A stretch of 64,000 bases of DNA from Saccharicrinis sp963677245 (GTDB lineage Bacteria > Bacteroidota > Bacteroidia > Bacteroidales > Marinilabiliaceae): contig OY781921.1 of assembly GCA_963677245.1 (NCBI GenBank), forward strand, positions 3,782,001 through 3,846,000. Reading direction: 5' to 3'. Below, piece after piece: positions 17,689-26,370 of the stretch. Position 1 is the stretch's first letter. Every line of letters begins with the position of its first letter. Under the pieces are notes generated by a model. That model searched no databases, was not told the DNA's origin, and worked only from the letters and a program-made list of their open reading frames with translations. Position numbers and translations under genes: made by a program.

Positions 17689-18549
17689 ATGGCTGCATTT
17701 TTAGAATTAAGGAACGTATCCAAATGGTATGGTTCTGGAGAAAACAGGGTTGAGGTTCTTAAAAATATCAACCTGACTATTGAGGAAGGTGAGTTTATCG
17801 CTATTGTTGGTTTTACCGGTAGCGGAAAGACTACTTTAATAAGTTTAATCGCCGGATTAATTGAACCTGATGAAGGGGAAATTTTATTGAAAGGGAAAAA
17901 AATTACAGGCCCGGGACCGGATAGAGGTGTGGTTTTTCAGAATTACTCATTATTACCTTGGTTATCTGTTCAGGGTAATGTAGAACTGGCTGTAAAGCAA
18001 GTGTTTCCTAAAATGAGTGCTTCTGATCGATCAGAGCACGTAAAAAAGTTTATAGGTATGGTAAATCTGACGCCCGCATTGCATAAAAAACCGAAGGAGC
18101 TTTCCGGAGGTATGCGTCAGAGAGTATCGGTTGCCAGGGCATTGGCGATGGACCCGGAAATATTACTGTTGGATGAACCTTTAAGTGCGTTGGATGCGCT
18201 TACAAGGGGAACATTACAAATGGAAATTGAAAAAATCTGGAGAGAATCCAAAAAAACAGTCATGCTGATTACGAATGACGTGGATGAGGGCATCTTACTG
18301 GCAGATAGAGTCATTCCATTAACGCCTGGTCCAAATGCTACTTTGGGTACAGAATTTAAAATTGGTTTTTCCCGACCTCGAGATAAGGCTGCAATCAATG
18401 CAGATGATAATTTCAAAAAGGAAAGAAATGATATCATTACTTATTTAGATGAGGTTGGTGAGCACAGAAGTTCAAGTAAGCAAGAGGCGTTTGAGTTGCC
18501 TGATTTACAGCCGAAATTAAAGCCAAATAAATTTGTGATTAACCGATAA
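17689..18549 (+). CDS. Nitrate ABC transporter ATPase 1 (NrtC/NrtD type, H-loop Asn)
   Basis: Cytoplasmic nucleotide-binding subunit, 286 residues. Walker A GFTGSGKTT near residue 43, Q-loop VVFQNYSLLPWLS, canonical signature LSGGMRQR, Walker B LLLDEPLSALD with its catalytic Glu. The H-loop His is replaced: the sequence reads MLITNDVDEG where relatives have THD. The C-terminal 40 residues are extra and polar. It pairs with the next ATPase gene 11 bp downstream, which has the opposite deviation, so the two probably form an asymmetric heterodimer driving nitrate import. Confidence 0.92.
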   Translation: MAAFLELRNVSKWYGSGENRVEVLKNINLTIEEGEFIAIVGFTGSGKTTLISLIAGLIEPDEGEILLKGKKITGPGPDRGVVFQNYSLLPWLSVQGNVELAVKQVFPKMSASDRSEHVKKFIGMVNLTPALHKKPKELSGGMRQRVSVARALAMDPEILLLDEPLSALDALTRGTLQMEIEKIWRESKKTVMLITNDVDEGILLADRVIPLTPGPNATLGTEFKIGFSRPRDKAAINADDNFKKERNDIITYLDEVGEHRSSSKQEAFELPDLQPKLKPNKFVINR

Positions 18550-18560
18550 AACCTGTCATC

Positions 18561-19346
18561 ATGGAAACATTAGAAAAAGAAAAAATAATGCTGGAGTGTT
18601 CCAACCTGAAAAAAGCATACCCTACAAATAATGGTGAGTTTGTGGTGTTGGAAGATTTTCAGCTTCAAATAAAAGAAAAGGAATTTATTTCCATCATTGG
18701 TCATTCGGGGTGTGGTAAATCAACTTTGTTAACAATGATTGCCGGCTTAAATGATATTACCAGCGGGAAAATTCTGTTGGAGGCCAATAAAATTCAGGGA
18801 GCAGGACCCGATAGAGCGGTGGTTTTTCAGTCGCCAAGTTTATTTCCCTGGATGACTGCGCTTGAAAACGTGATGATTGGTGTAAAGCAGGTTTTTGGAC
18901 ATGCTACTAAAAAACAACGCGAGGATATTTGTAAATATTACCTGGATAAAGTGGGTTTGGCAGATGCGTTTCATCAAAAGGCCCGAAGTCTTTCTCAGGG
19001 TATGCAACAAAGAGTAGGTATAGCCAGGGCTTTTGCTTTAAAACCGAAAGTATTACTTTTGGATGAACCATTTGGGATGCTGGATTCGATGACAAGGGTT
19101 GAATTGCAGGATGTGTTAATTGATGTTTGGGCTAAAGAGAAAATTACGGCTGTCATGGTTACACATGATGTGGATGAGGCTATTTTCTTATCTGACAGAG
19201 TAATTATGATGACCGGAGGGCCTTACGCCAAGGTAGGTGATGTGGCAAATATTAAACTTCCTCGTCCAAGAAACCGCAAAACCACAATGGAAGATCCTGA
19301 CTTTTATAAACATCGTCAGCATTTGCTCGAATTTTTAGATCATTAA
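18561..19346 (+). CDS. Nitrate ABC transporter ATPase 2 (NrtD type, degenerate signature)
   Basis: Second nucleotide-binding subunit, 261 residues. Walker A GHSGCGKST, Q-loop VVFQSPSLFPWMT, Walker B LLLDEPFGMLD and an intact H-loop MVTHDVDEA are present; the signature motif is LSQGMQQR, with Gln in place of the first signature Gly. It starts 11 bp after ATPase 1 and ends 10 bp before the second Crp/Fnr gene, so all are in one unit. Cyanobacterial NrtC is larger and carries an NrtA-like domain; that domain is absent here, so both ATPases are of the short type. Confidence 0.92.
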   Translation: METLEKEKIMLECSNLKKAYPTNNGEFVVLEDFQLQIKEKEFISIIGHSGCGKSTLLTMIAGLNDITSGKILLEANKIQGAGPDRAVVFQSPSLFPWMTALENVMIGVKQVFGHATKKQREDICKYYLDKVGLADAFHQKARSLSQGMQQRVGIARAFALKPKVLLLDEPFGMLDSMTRVELQDVLIDVWAKEKITAVMVTHDVDEAIFLSDRVIMMTGGPYAKVGDVANIKLPRPRNRKTTMEDPDFYKHRQHLLEFLDH

Positions 19347-19356
19347 TAAGGTGCGT

Positions 19357-20064
19357 ATGGTAAAAGCAACATGTGATACGTGTGAAAACACCAATTGTTT
19401 AATTCAGAAACATATACAAAAGGAAACATTACAGCCTTTTATCAAACAAAAAAATGCTTTTGCTTGCCAGTCTGGACAACAGTTTATCCTTGAGGGAGCA
19501 CCGGTTAGTGGACTTTATTTTATTTATAAAGGAAGTGTAAAAGTTTATAAACAAACGGATGAGAACAACTTTCAGATCATTCGTTTTTCAAAAGATGGAG
19601 AGATCGTAGGACATCGGGGATTTGGTACTAACTATGTATATGATATTAGTGCCAGTGCATTAACTAATTCGGTATTGTGCCATTGGGGAACGGAAATTTT
19701 AATAGAGATGTTGCATAAAACGCCTGAACTGATGTTTGATTTTATGCTGTTTTATGCCGATCAGCTGCAAAAAAGTGAGTCCAATGCCAAACGTTTTGGA
19801 AAGATGAGCGTGCGCGAAAAAGTGATTAACGGACTCCTTTTTATTGAAAGCAAGTTTGGTCAATCCGATGGTTTTTTCAATCTCACCTTATCCCGTAAGG
19901 ATATTGCTGATTTTGCAGGAACATCACAGGAGCAGGTGATTCGGGTGATTTCGAAATTAAAGAAAGAAGGACTATTGGTAACTAAAGGAAAAAAAATTGG
20001 TGTGCCAGATCTTCCTAAGATGGAAGCAGAACTGGGTGAGAATGGTTATTTTCTTGAAGGTTAG
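19357..20064 (+). CDS. Crp/Fnr-family regulator with N-terminal four-cysteine motif (paralogue 2)
   Basis: Paralogue of the regulator at 12455: beta-roll sensor domain then winged helix SRKDIADFAGTSQEQVIR. Using ATG 19357, which follows TAAGG with normal spacing, the N-terminus has C6-x2-C9-x4-C14-x22-C37, identical in spacing to paralogue 1; a GTG at 19351 is possible. It is the last regulatory gene of the porin-nrt unit, directly after the ATPases, which suggests an autoregulated or feed-forward circuit. A bound iron-sulfur cluster is plausible but inferred. Confidence 0.86.
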   Translation: MVKATCDTCENTNCLIQKHIQKETLQPFIKQKNAFACQSGQQFILEGAPVSGLYFIYKGSVKVYKQTDENNFQIIRFSKDGEIVGHRGFGTNYVYDISASALTNSVLCHWGTEILIEMLHKTPELMFDFMLFYADQLQKSESNAKRFGKMSVREKVINGLLFIESKFGQSDGFFNLTLSRKDIADFAGTSQEQVIRVISKLKKEGLLVTKGKKIGVPDLPKMEAELGENGYFLEG

Positions 20065-20118
20065 CATTTGGCATATGCTTAAAATCCATCTATCTTAATC
20101 GGATAAATTTAAAAGTCA

Positions 20119-21297
20119 ATGCTCACTCATCACGAAGCTTTAAAAAAAATATTATCGGTAGCACATATTCTACCTTTGGAAAACATTAGTTTAGAGGATG
20201 CATTTCAGCGTGTGAATGCCGAAGGGATTATTTATGATATGGATATGCCGCCCTTTCATAAATCGGCAATGGATGGTTACGCCTGTGCCAGAGTAGATTT
20301 AGAAAAGGAATTGGAGGTTGTCGATACCGTTTTTGCAGGTACATCATTCCATGTGGAGGTAAAACCCGGACAGTGTGTAAAAATTATGACAGGAGCTCCT
20401 GTCCCCAAGGGTGCAGATATGGTTTTTATGCAGGAAGATGCGGAATTGATTTCTGAAACATGTGTTCGTTGTACAAACCCCAATTCCAAAACAAATATTT
20501 GTTATCAGGGTGAAGACGTTCAAAAAGGGCAAGTAGTGGTAAGTGAAAATACCATCCTTGATTCCAGACATATGCCACTTTTGGCAGGTGCCGGTTATCA
20601 TACCTTGAAAGTATTTAAACAACCGTCTTGTGGTATCATTACAACAGGAACAGAATTGGTTGAACCAAATGAAAAGCCTGGTGTAAATCAAATTAGAAAT
20701 AGCAATGCCTCACAAATTCAGGCACAGCTGCGATCCATGAATGTCCCATTTCATTATAAAGGAATTCTTCAAGATAATGAGGAAGAATTAAAGTATAAGA
20801 TTCAGGAAGGTCTTGTGCAAAATGATGTGTTAATCTTGAGTGGTGGCGTTTCTGTGGGAGAGTATGATTTGGTTCCTGATATCCTGAAAGATTTAAAGTT
20901 GAAAATAGAGGTGGATAAAACGGCCATTCAGCCGGGTAAGCCCATGGTTTTTGCACATGGTAACGGTAAGTATGTGTTTGGACTGTCCGGAAATCCGGTG
21001 GCTTCGTTTATTCAGTTTGAGCTGTATGTGAAACCATTTTTATGGGCTTTGCAAGGGGTAAATTTTAAACCACTACGTTTTCAATTACCATTAGCCAGCA
21101 ACTTTAATCGCCGGAAAAGTGTGAGACATATGTTTGTTCCTGCCAGGATAAATGAGGAAAATAAGATTGAAGTTATTCAGTTTCATGGATCGGCACATAT
21201 TAATGCACTATGCAATGCGGATTGTTTGATGGAAGTTCCTTTGGGAGTAAATCAAATTAATGAAGGAGAATTTGTATTTATTAGACCATTGTCATGA
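20119..21297 (+). CDS. moeA: Molybdopterin molybdenumtransferase MoeA
   Basis: Inserts molybdate into adenylated molybdopterin. The 392 residues show the family architecture: N-terminal MoeA_N with DMDMPPFHKSAMDGYA near residue 38, an MGD-binding-like MoCF domain with TGTELVEP and LSGGVSVGEYDLV, and GLSGNPVASF near residue 287, then the C-terminal MoeA_C domain. It lies 54 bp after Crp/Fnr 2 and overlaps moaC by 4 bp (ATGA), so moeA, moaC and mogA are translationally linked. Confidence 0.96.
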   Translation: MLTHHEALKKILSVAHILPLENISLEDAFQRVNAEGIIYDMDMPPFHKSAMDGYACARVDLEKELEVVDTVFAGTSFHVEVKPGQCVKIMTGAPVPKGADMVFMQEDAELISETCVRCTNPNSKTNICYQGEDVQKGQVVVSENTILDSRHMPLLAGAGYHTLKVFKQPSCGIITTGTELVEPNEKPGVNQIRNSNASQIQAQLRSMNVPFHYKGILQDNEEELKYKIQEGLVQNDVLILSGGVSVGEYDLVPDILKDLKLKIEVDKTAIQPGKPMVFAHGNGKYVFGLSGNPVASFIQFELYVKPFLWALQGVNFKPLRFQLPLASNFNRRKSVRHMFVPARINEENKIEVIQFHGSAHINALCNADCLMEVPLGVNQINEGEFVFIRPLS

Positions 21298-21740
21298 GTA
21301 AGTTAACCCATATCAATAAAAAAGGTGAAGCCAATATGGTAGATGTTGGCGATAAACCTGTTCAACAAAGAGCTGCAATAGCTTCTGGTTTTATTAGCTT
21401 ACAGGCCGAAACACTTGAGTTAATTGAGCAAAATAATATGAAAAAAGGAGATGTACTCGCCACTGCCCGCATTGCTGGAATTCAGGCCGCGAAACAAACC
21501 TCGGATTTAATTCCTTTGTGCCATACTTTGCTTTTAACCAAAGTAGAGGTGTCATTTGAAATGGAGCCACAGGGAATAAGGGTAAAAGCCTTGGTGAAAT
21601 GCGACGGTAAAACCGGGGTGGAAATGGAAGCGCTTACCGCAGTGAGTGCGGCTTGTTTAACTATTTACGATATGTGCAAAGCGGTTGATAAATCGATGGT
21701 GATATCCAATATTGAGTTGTTGCACAAAGAAAAAATATAG
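21294..21740 (+). CDS. moaC: Cyclic pyranopterin monophosphate synthase MoaC
   Basis: Acts after MoaA to give cyclic pyranopterin monophosphate. The 148 residues include the conserved segments MVDVGDKPVQQRAA near the N-terminus, IPLCHTL in the middle and GVEMEALTAVSAACLTIYDMCKA-type sequence in the C-terminal third, with active-site Lys and His residues in place. The ATG overlaps the moeA stop. Completes the first step of cofactor synthesis whose other half, moaA, is 9 kb away in the same island. Confidence 0.97.
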   Translation: MSKLTHINKKGEANMVDVGDKPVQQRAAIASGFISLQAETLELIEQNNMKKGDVLATARIAGIQAAKQTSDLIPLCHTLLLTKVEVSFEMEPQGIRVKALVKCDGKTGVEMEALTAVSAACLTIYDMCKAVDKSMVISNIELLHKEKI

Positions 21741-21746
21741 TTCGTT

Positions 21747-22238
21747 ATGGCAGAATTAAAGTTGGGTGTAATTACCATGAGTGACAGAGCATCTGCTGGT
21801 GAGTATGAGGATGAAAGTGGCCCGCTTGCAGAACAGTTATTCAATGATTTTCTGCAAAGTAAAGGGGTACAGGTTGAAACTCAAACAGCAATCCTGCCAG
21901 ATGATGAAGGGGAACTACGAAAGACTTTATTACAGTACCTCAAAGAGGTAAATATTATTTGCATTACAGGGGGTACGGGTTTGGGACCTAAGGACATTAG
22001 TCCGGATGTGGTAAAGCCTTTATTAACTAAGGAAATACCGGGTGTTATGGAATATATCCGTGTGAAATATGGGGCAAAATTTCCCAATGCTTTACTTAGT
22101 AGAGCTTTAGCAGGAGTAATTGGCGATGTACTTATTTATGTGATACCAGGAAGTCCTAAAGCAGTTAAAGAATATTTGGACGAAATTTTACCAACGATAT
22201 TACACTCTATCAAAATGATTCAAGGAGGAGGTCATTAA
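21747..22238 (+). CDS. Molybdopterin adenylyltransferase, MogA/MoaB family
   Basis: Adenylates molybdopterin before MoeA inserts molybdenum. The 163 residues contain MSDRASAGEYEDESGP near residue 12, the ITGGTGLGPKDISPD loop near residue 75 and VIPGSPKAVKEY, all MoCF motifs. It starts 6 bp after moaC. The assignment as MogA rather than MoaB rests on cluster logic: no other mog-like gene is in the island. Its stop shares TTAA with the convergent hydrolase gene. Confidence 0.9.
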   Translation: MAELKLGVITMSDRASAGEYEDESGPLAEQLFNDFLQSKGVQVETQTAILPDDEGELRKTLLQYLKEVNIICITGGTGLGPKDISPDVVKPLLTKEIPGVMEYIRVKYGAKFPNALLSRALAGVIGDVLIYVIPGSPKAVKEYLDEILPTILHSIKMIQGGGH

Positions 22239-23062
22239 AACAAGTAAGAAGTTCCTCCATAGCCGTACTCCACTGGAAAGTTTAGTTTCTCCTTCATTTT
22301 AGGAACTGCCTTAATCCCTGAACAGTGATTAAAGGCTGCTTTGTGAATAGTAAATTGTTGTAATGCTTTTATGGTGTGATCTACTTGTTCTTCAGATGCC
22401 CTGTTTAAATGTGTTCCTCCAATAACAAACTCTATTTCATTGATACCTGAATAATCTACTGCAGTACGAAGCATGTTTTCAATTCCGTTATGCGCACATC
22501 CCGTAAAAACTGTAATTTTACCTCTGTTTTGAATAACTACAAATAACTCATCGTCAAAAGAATCCGGGATGAGTTCTCCGTTTCTGTGCACATACAAAAA
22601 GGAGTCTGTAAAAGTATAATCAGCAGGTCTGTTTATTTTTCCCAATACATGAAATTCCGGTATCAATTCCAGCTTATCATCCACCCATACAATTCTATCC
22701 TTGAATAGTTCCAGCTTATCTTTAATCGGAAAACTAATATCTCGATCCACACCTGTGCTCATGCTGTGTTTATCATCAAAAGCAGCTTCCTTTTTCATTA
22801 CAATTTGTGCATGGGTATTGAGTTCAAGAAAAGCCTTCAGACCACCCGTATGGTCATAGTGCCCGTGACTCAGAATTACATAGTCTATCTTACTCAAGTC
22901 CTTGTTCAGGTTTTTAGCATTCTGAATAAAAGCATCGCTTTTGCCCGTATCAAAAAGAAAGCTTTTGTCCTTAAATTCAATTAACATGGAAAGTCCGTGT
23001 TCACTACGAAATACAGACTCTGTCTTTTCATTATCTATTAAAACGGTTATTTCCATCTGCAT
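22235..23062 (-). CDS. Metallo-beta-lactamase-fold hydrolase (COG1237-like)
   Basis: Cytoplasmic metal-dependent hydrolase of 275 residues. The metal motif SHGHYDHTGG is at about residues 64-73; further ligands are expected in FTGCAHNG and GGTHLN. The arrangement matches the family sometimes annotated as dihydropterin beta-ribofuranosylaminobenzene phosphate synthase-like, whose real substrates are mostly unknown. It converges on mogA with shared TTAA stop codons. A link to pterin chemistry is tempting from the location next to cofactor genes but is only inference. Confidence 0.8.
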   Translation of the reverse strand: MQMEITVLIDNEKTESVFRSEHGLSMLIEFKDKSFLFDTGKSDAFIQNAKNLNKDLSKIDYVILSHGHYDHTGGLKAFLELNTHAQIVMKKEAAFDDKHSMSTGVDRDISFPIKDKLELFKDRIVWVDDKLELIPEFHVLGKINRPADYTFTDSFLYVHRNGELIPDSFDDELFVVIQNRGKITVFTGCAHNGIENMLRTAVDYSGINEIEFVIGGTHLNRASEEQVDHTIKALQQFTIHKAAFNHCSGIKAVPKMKEKLNFPVEYGYGGTSYLF

Positions 23063-23440
23063 AAGTTCATGAAATTTTCACAATTGAATGGGTAAAGGTA
23101 TGAATGAATGTGAATTTTTAAGGTATAAATGGGTAGCTTTTCTTTGTAGTTTGTTTGTGGCTTGTTCATAGATATTTATCTGTGATTTTTAACATTGTAG
23201 TATATTGACGCTGGTGTTTTTGGAATTTTGGTTTTGTAAATCGTTTTTGCTTTATCCAGAGATCAATACTAGCAAGAAGAATTAAGCATATTGTTTAGAA
23301 TTGATAAATTATGCATGTAGGATTAAAAGCAGACAAATTAAAGAGTAATGTTTTATTGCTTACATTTGGATCTTTATTTTGTTATCATTCACAAAATTTC
23401 GCTCAATTATTTTTATTGTGGGGAAGAAAATTTGTAGAAA
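23063..23440. other. Noncoding gap between the divergent hydrolase and helicase genes
   Basis: AT-rich, holding the promoters and leaders of the two divergent genes. No stable stem-loop, repeat or open frame of note was seen. A long leader would be usual for a cold-inducible helicase, but no known element was recognised. Confidence 0.5.
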
Positions 23441-24712
23441 ATGCTATTTGAAGATCTGAAAATTATTGAGCCTATCATTAAGGCACTAAAAAAAGAAAAA
23501 TATGTTGAGCCAACAGCTATACAGCAAAAAGCGATTCCATTCATATTAAATAGAAATGACGTTTTGGGTAGTGCTCAAACCGGGACTGGCAAAACTGCGG
23601 CTTTTGCTATTCCTATCCTGCAGCACCTTTATCTCGATCGGATGAAAAATAACAAATCACGTAAAATCAATGCGCTCGTTATAAGTCCCACCCGGGAATT
23701 GGCAATTCAAATCGGAGAGAGTTTTACCACATATGGAAAATTCACAGGACTTAAAAATACAGTTATTTTCGGAGGTGTGCCTGAGCGCGCTCAAAAGGAA
23801 GCCATCCGTAGAGGAGCAGAGGTTCTTGTGGCAACACCAGGAAGGCTTCTTGATCTTGTGGAACAGGGTTTTATTAATTTGGATAACGTTAAATATTTTG
23901 TGTTGGATGAAGCTGACCGTATGCTCGACATGGGATTTATACATGATATTCGAAAGATTATAGCCAAATTACCAACGAAAAGGCAATCATTGTTTTTTTC
24001 TGCAACAATGCCTAAAAATATAGTAGAACTTTCAAGGAAAATATTGAGAAATCCAAAGAAAGTAGAAGTAAATCCGGTTTCTTCTACCGCTGAAACCATA
24101 CAGCAATATCTGTATTATACGAATAAAGCAAGTAAGAAAGATTTGCTAATTCATATACTTAAGGATCAAGAAATGGATCAGGTATTATTATTTTCCAGGA
24201 CAAAACATGGTGCCGACAAAATAGTCCGTAACCTGAAAAAGCAAAAGATTACTTCAGCAGCTATTCATGGTGACAAGAGTCAAAACCAAAGACAAAAAGC
24301 CTTGGTGCAGTTTAAAAAGGGAGAAATAAGGGTGTTGGTAGCTACAGATATCGCTGCAAGAGGTATTGATATTGATAAATTGAAATATATTATAAATTAT
24401 GATATACCGAATATTGCTGAAACTTATGTCCATAGGATAGGTAGATCTGGCAGAGCTGGTGAAGAAGGTACGGCTATTTCCATTTGCGAACCGGAAGAAA
24501 ATGCTTTTGTAAAGGATATTGAAAAATTGATCAAACAGAAAATACAACTTGTTGAAGAAAACCCATTCCCACAAACAGATAAGCCAATGACAGAAATGGA
24601 AAAAAAGGAATGGGAAAAAGAAAAAAAACAAAGAAAGAAAGAATTTTTTGCGGCAAGGGATAAAAAGCAAAATAAACCACATATATCAAAAAAACGCAGG
24701 GTAAAAAAATAG
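23441..24712 (+). CDS. DEAD-box RNA helicase, RhlE-like
   Basis: ATP-dependent RNA helicase for ribosome assembly or RNA turnover, 423 residues. All core motifs are visible in order: the Q motif PTAIQQKAI, AQTGTGKT (I), PTRELAIQ (Ia), TPGRLLD (Ib), DEAD with VLDEADRMLDMGF (II), SATMP (III), ATDIAARGID (V) and HRIGRSGRAGEEG (VI). The C-terminal 60 residues are almost entirely Lys, Glu and Arg, a likely RNA-binding tail. It is monocistronic, with long noncoding gaps on both sides. RhlE-type is the usual Bacteroidota assignment. Confidence 0.94.
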   Translation: MLFEDLKIIEPIIKALKKEKYVEPTAIQQKAIPFILNRNDVLGSAQTGTGKTAAFAIPILQHLYLDRMKNNKSRKINALVISPTRELAIQIGESFTTYGKFTGLKNTVIFGGVPERAQKEAIRRGAEVLVATPGRLLDLVEQGFINLDNVKYFVLDEADRMLDMGFIHDIRKIIAKLPTKRQSLFFSATMPKNIVELSRKILRNPKKVEVNPVSSTAETIQQYLYYTNKASKKDLLIHILKDQEMDQVLLFSRTKHGADKIVRNLKKQKITSAAIHGDKSQNQRQKALVQFKKGEIRVLVATDIAARGIDIDKLKYIINYDIPNIAETYVHRIGRSGRAGEEGTAISICEPEENAFVKDIEKLIKQKIQLVEENPFPQTDKPMTEMEKKEWEKEKKQRKKEFFAARDKKQNKPHISKKRRVKK

Positions 24713-25077
24713 AAGCGTAGGATATGGTTAAACTAAATGCGAATGAAGACCAGTAGTTTACGAATTCTAAGAGTATATAGCTGGCTCACTTCCCCTTGTT
24801 CGCAAATCCTTCGGGTTTCTTGGCAGATTGTTCTTACAGTGTTCGCAAAAGCTTCGCAAATAGTACTTGAAGAACACTTGATGTAATGCCCATAAGGAAT
24901 AATTACTATATCAAATAGGAATAAATAACTAAGCCCATTTGTATGGGTAATATTTGTATTTTTAAGCTTTACTATATGGTGGGTTATTGCACCATTTTAG
25001 TATGATGAAAAGAGAGGGAAGTTAAAAGTTAGTTTAAGGACATTATAGAACCTACCAGATTAATTTTAGTTAATAGA
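24713..25077. other. Noncoding gap after the helicase gene
   Basis: Holds two imperfect copies of TGTTCGCAAA...CTTCG (near 24798 and 24840) and a small CCCATTTGTATGGG hairpin near 24927. No terminator with a good T-run and no credible gene were found; it may include decayed sequence. Confidence 0.4.
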
Positions 25078-25647
25078 ATGATTAGAAAAAATTTAATTTC
25101 AATAATTATCTTATTGCTTTTTGTATCATGTTCTTTCAAAAACAGAAATAAAGAGAAAGCCTTAGAATTTAATGATAAAGGTGTAACCTTTATGATGGAC
25201 TCTAAAAATGATAGTGCAATAGCTTGTTTTGAAAGTGCCATCAAGTTGGACCCAAAAATTAAATCCGCATATCGTAATTTACGATCATTATATGCAAAGG
25301 TAGGTTTAATCGAAAAAGCCATCATGGTATCTGAAAAATATCTAAAGGTTGAGCCAGAACTCGCTGAAATTTGGGTTGGTACTGGAATGTTTTACGACAA
25401 AATTAGTGACTCGTTAAAGGCTAGAAGTTTTTATAAAAAGGGAATAGAATTATTTACAAAACGGCTTGACGAAAATGAAGAAGATAATCTTCAAAATAAT
25501 AGGTTGAATAGAGCACTTGCATATATTCTAATTGGAAATGAAGAGTTAGGTCAGAAAGAAATAAAAGAAATACTGGTTGAAGATCCAGATAATGAAATAG
25601 CAGAAATGTTTGAAGGTTTAGGTAGAGAAGAGATATTAAATCAATAG
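25078..25647 (+). CDS. TPR-repeat lipoprotein
   Basis: Predicted outer-membrane or periplasmic lipoprotein of 189 residues. The N-terminus is a lipoprotein signal peptide ending in LFVSC, with Cys as the lipidated residue. From about residue 30 to 130 three tetratricopeptide-like helix pairs are visible (for example SAIACFESAIKLDPK and AIMVSEKYLKVEPE), followed by a C-terminal helical region. TPR proteins mediate protein contacts; no partner is indicated. The gene stands alone. Confidence 0.7.
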   Translation: MIRKNLISIIILLLFVSCSFKNRNKEKALEFNDKGVTFMMDSKNDSAIACFESAIKLDPKIKSAYRNLRSLYAKVGLIEKAIMVSEKYLKVEPELAEIWVGTGMFYDKISDSLKARSFYKKGIELFTKRLDENEEDNLQNNRLNRALAYILIGNEELGQKEIKEILVEDPDNEIAEMFEGLGREEILNQ

Positions 25648-25695
25648 AATTGCCTACATAAAGCATAGAATTAGAGGTGGTTCGGTAAAATACCT

Positions 25696-25806
25696 ATGGT
25701 TCCTGAACAGATAATTCCAAACACCTTGAGTATATTTTCACAGAAACTTTGGGAAGCTACTTCCAGATACCTTGGAACGATAGTTCCAAACACATTGGAA
25801 AATTAA
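25696..25806 (+). repeat. Short 21-24 bp degenerate tandem repeat (about four units)
   Basis: Units beginning TTCC/TTCA at 25715, 25737, 25761 and 25784 share TTCCAAACACCTTGG. Read from ATG 25696 they give one open frame of 36 codons with PNTL, SQKL, SRYL and PNTL every seven or eight residues, ending in TAA. Whether it is translated is unknown; there is no good ribosome site. Seen in the sequence, function not assignable. Confidence 0.55.
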
Positions 25807-25880
25807 GCTCAAGTAATCATGATAGAAATCTGATGAAATAATTTGTTGCTGTAAGTTGTATATTACCTGCTCTGCAACCA

Positions 25881-26315
25881 CTAAATAACCCTTGTCCAGG
25901 AAACTTTTCGGCCAATAATGGAAACGCCGATATAGCCTTTCACGTTTAGTACATTTTCGTCATCGTCAAACCACATATAGCATTTATAGGTACTTCCTGT
26001 TTGTGGATCGTAAATAGTGCCAGAGATCCATTCCTGATCATCCTCGTCGTATTTAAAACCTTTTAGTAATTGTAAGCCTAAAATAGGTCTGGAACGAAGT
26101 GCTTCATCAGGGTTTTCCTTATCCAGTTTAGGTTCTCCATCATTGGTTGGTTTTTTTAACCAAACAATCTTTCCCGAAAAAGTACCGTCTTCATTTTGGC
26201 TAATTTCAATTTTAGAATCCTTGTCCTGTGTGAGCCAGGTTCCAACTACTTTATTTTTGTTAGCCAGTAGATTAGCTGAGAAAAGAAGTGCTAATAATAT
26301 GATTTTAAAGTGCAT
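25881..26315 (-). CDS. Secreted DUF2147 family protein
   Basis: Exported protein of 144 residues with a signal peptide (MHFKIILLALLFSANLLA). The mature part starts VVGTWLTQDKDSKIEI, the DUF2147 opening, and continues with FSGKIVWLKKP and a YKCYMWFDDDENVLNVKGYIG-type core that predicts a small lipocalin-like beta fold. DUF2147 proteins are widespread in Bacteroidota and Proteobacteria without an established function. It is divergent from the small lipoprotein gene 55 bp away. Confidence 0.85.
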   Translation of the reverse strand: MHFKIILLALLFSANLLANKNKVVGTWLTQDKDSKIEISQNEDGTFSGKIVWLKKPTNDGEPKLDKENPDEALRSRPILGLQLLKGFKYDEDDQEWISGTIYDPQTGSTYKCYMWFDDDENVLNVKGYIGVSIIGRKVSWTRVI

Positions 26316-26370
26316 AATGTTTACTTTAGTTGTAATTGACTGTAAAAATATATTCTAAAATTGATTTACG

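Noticed and set aside
24713..25077. Remnant gene after the RNA helicase
   Set aside because: Only short frames and two weak TGTTCGCAAA repeats; nothing that can be tied to a protein family.
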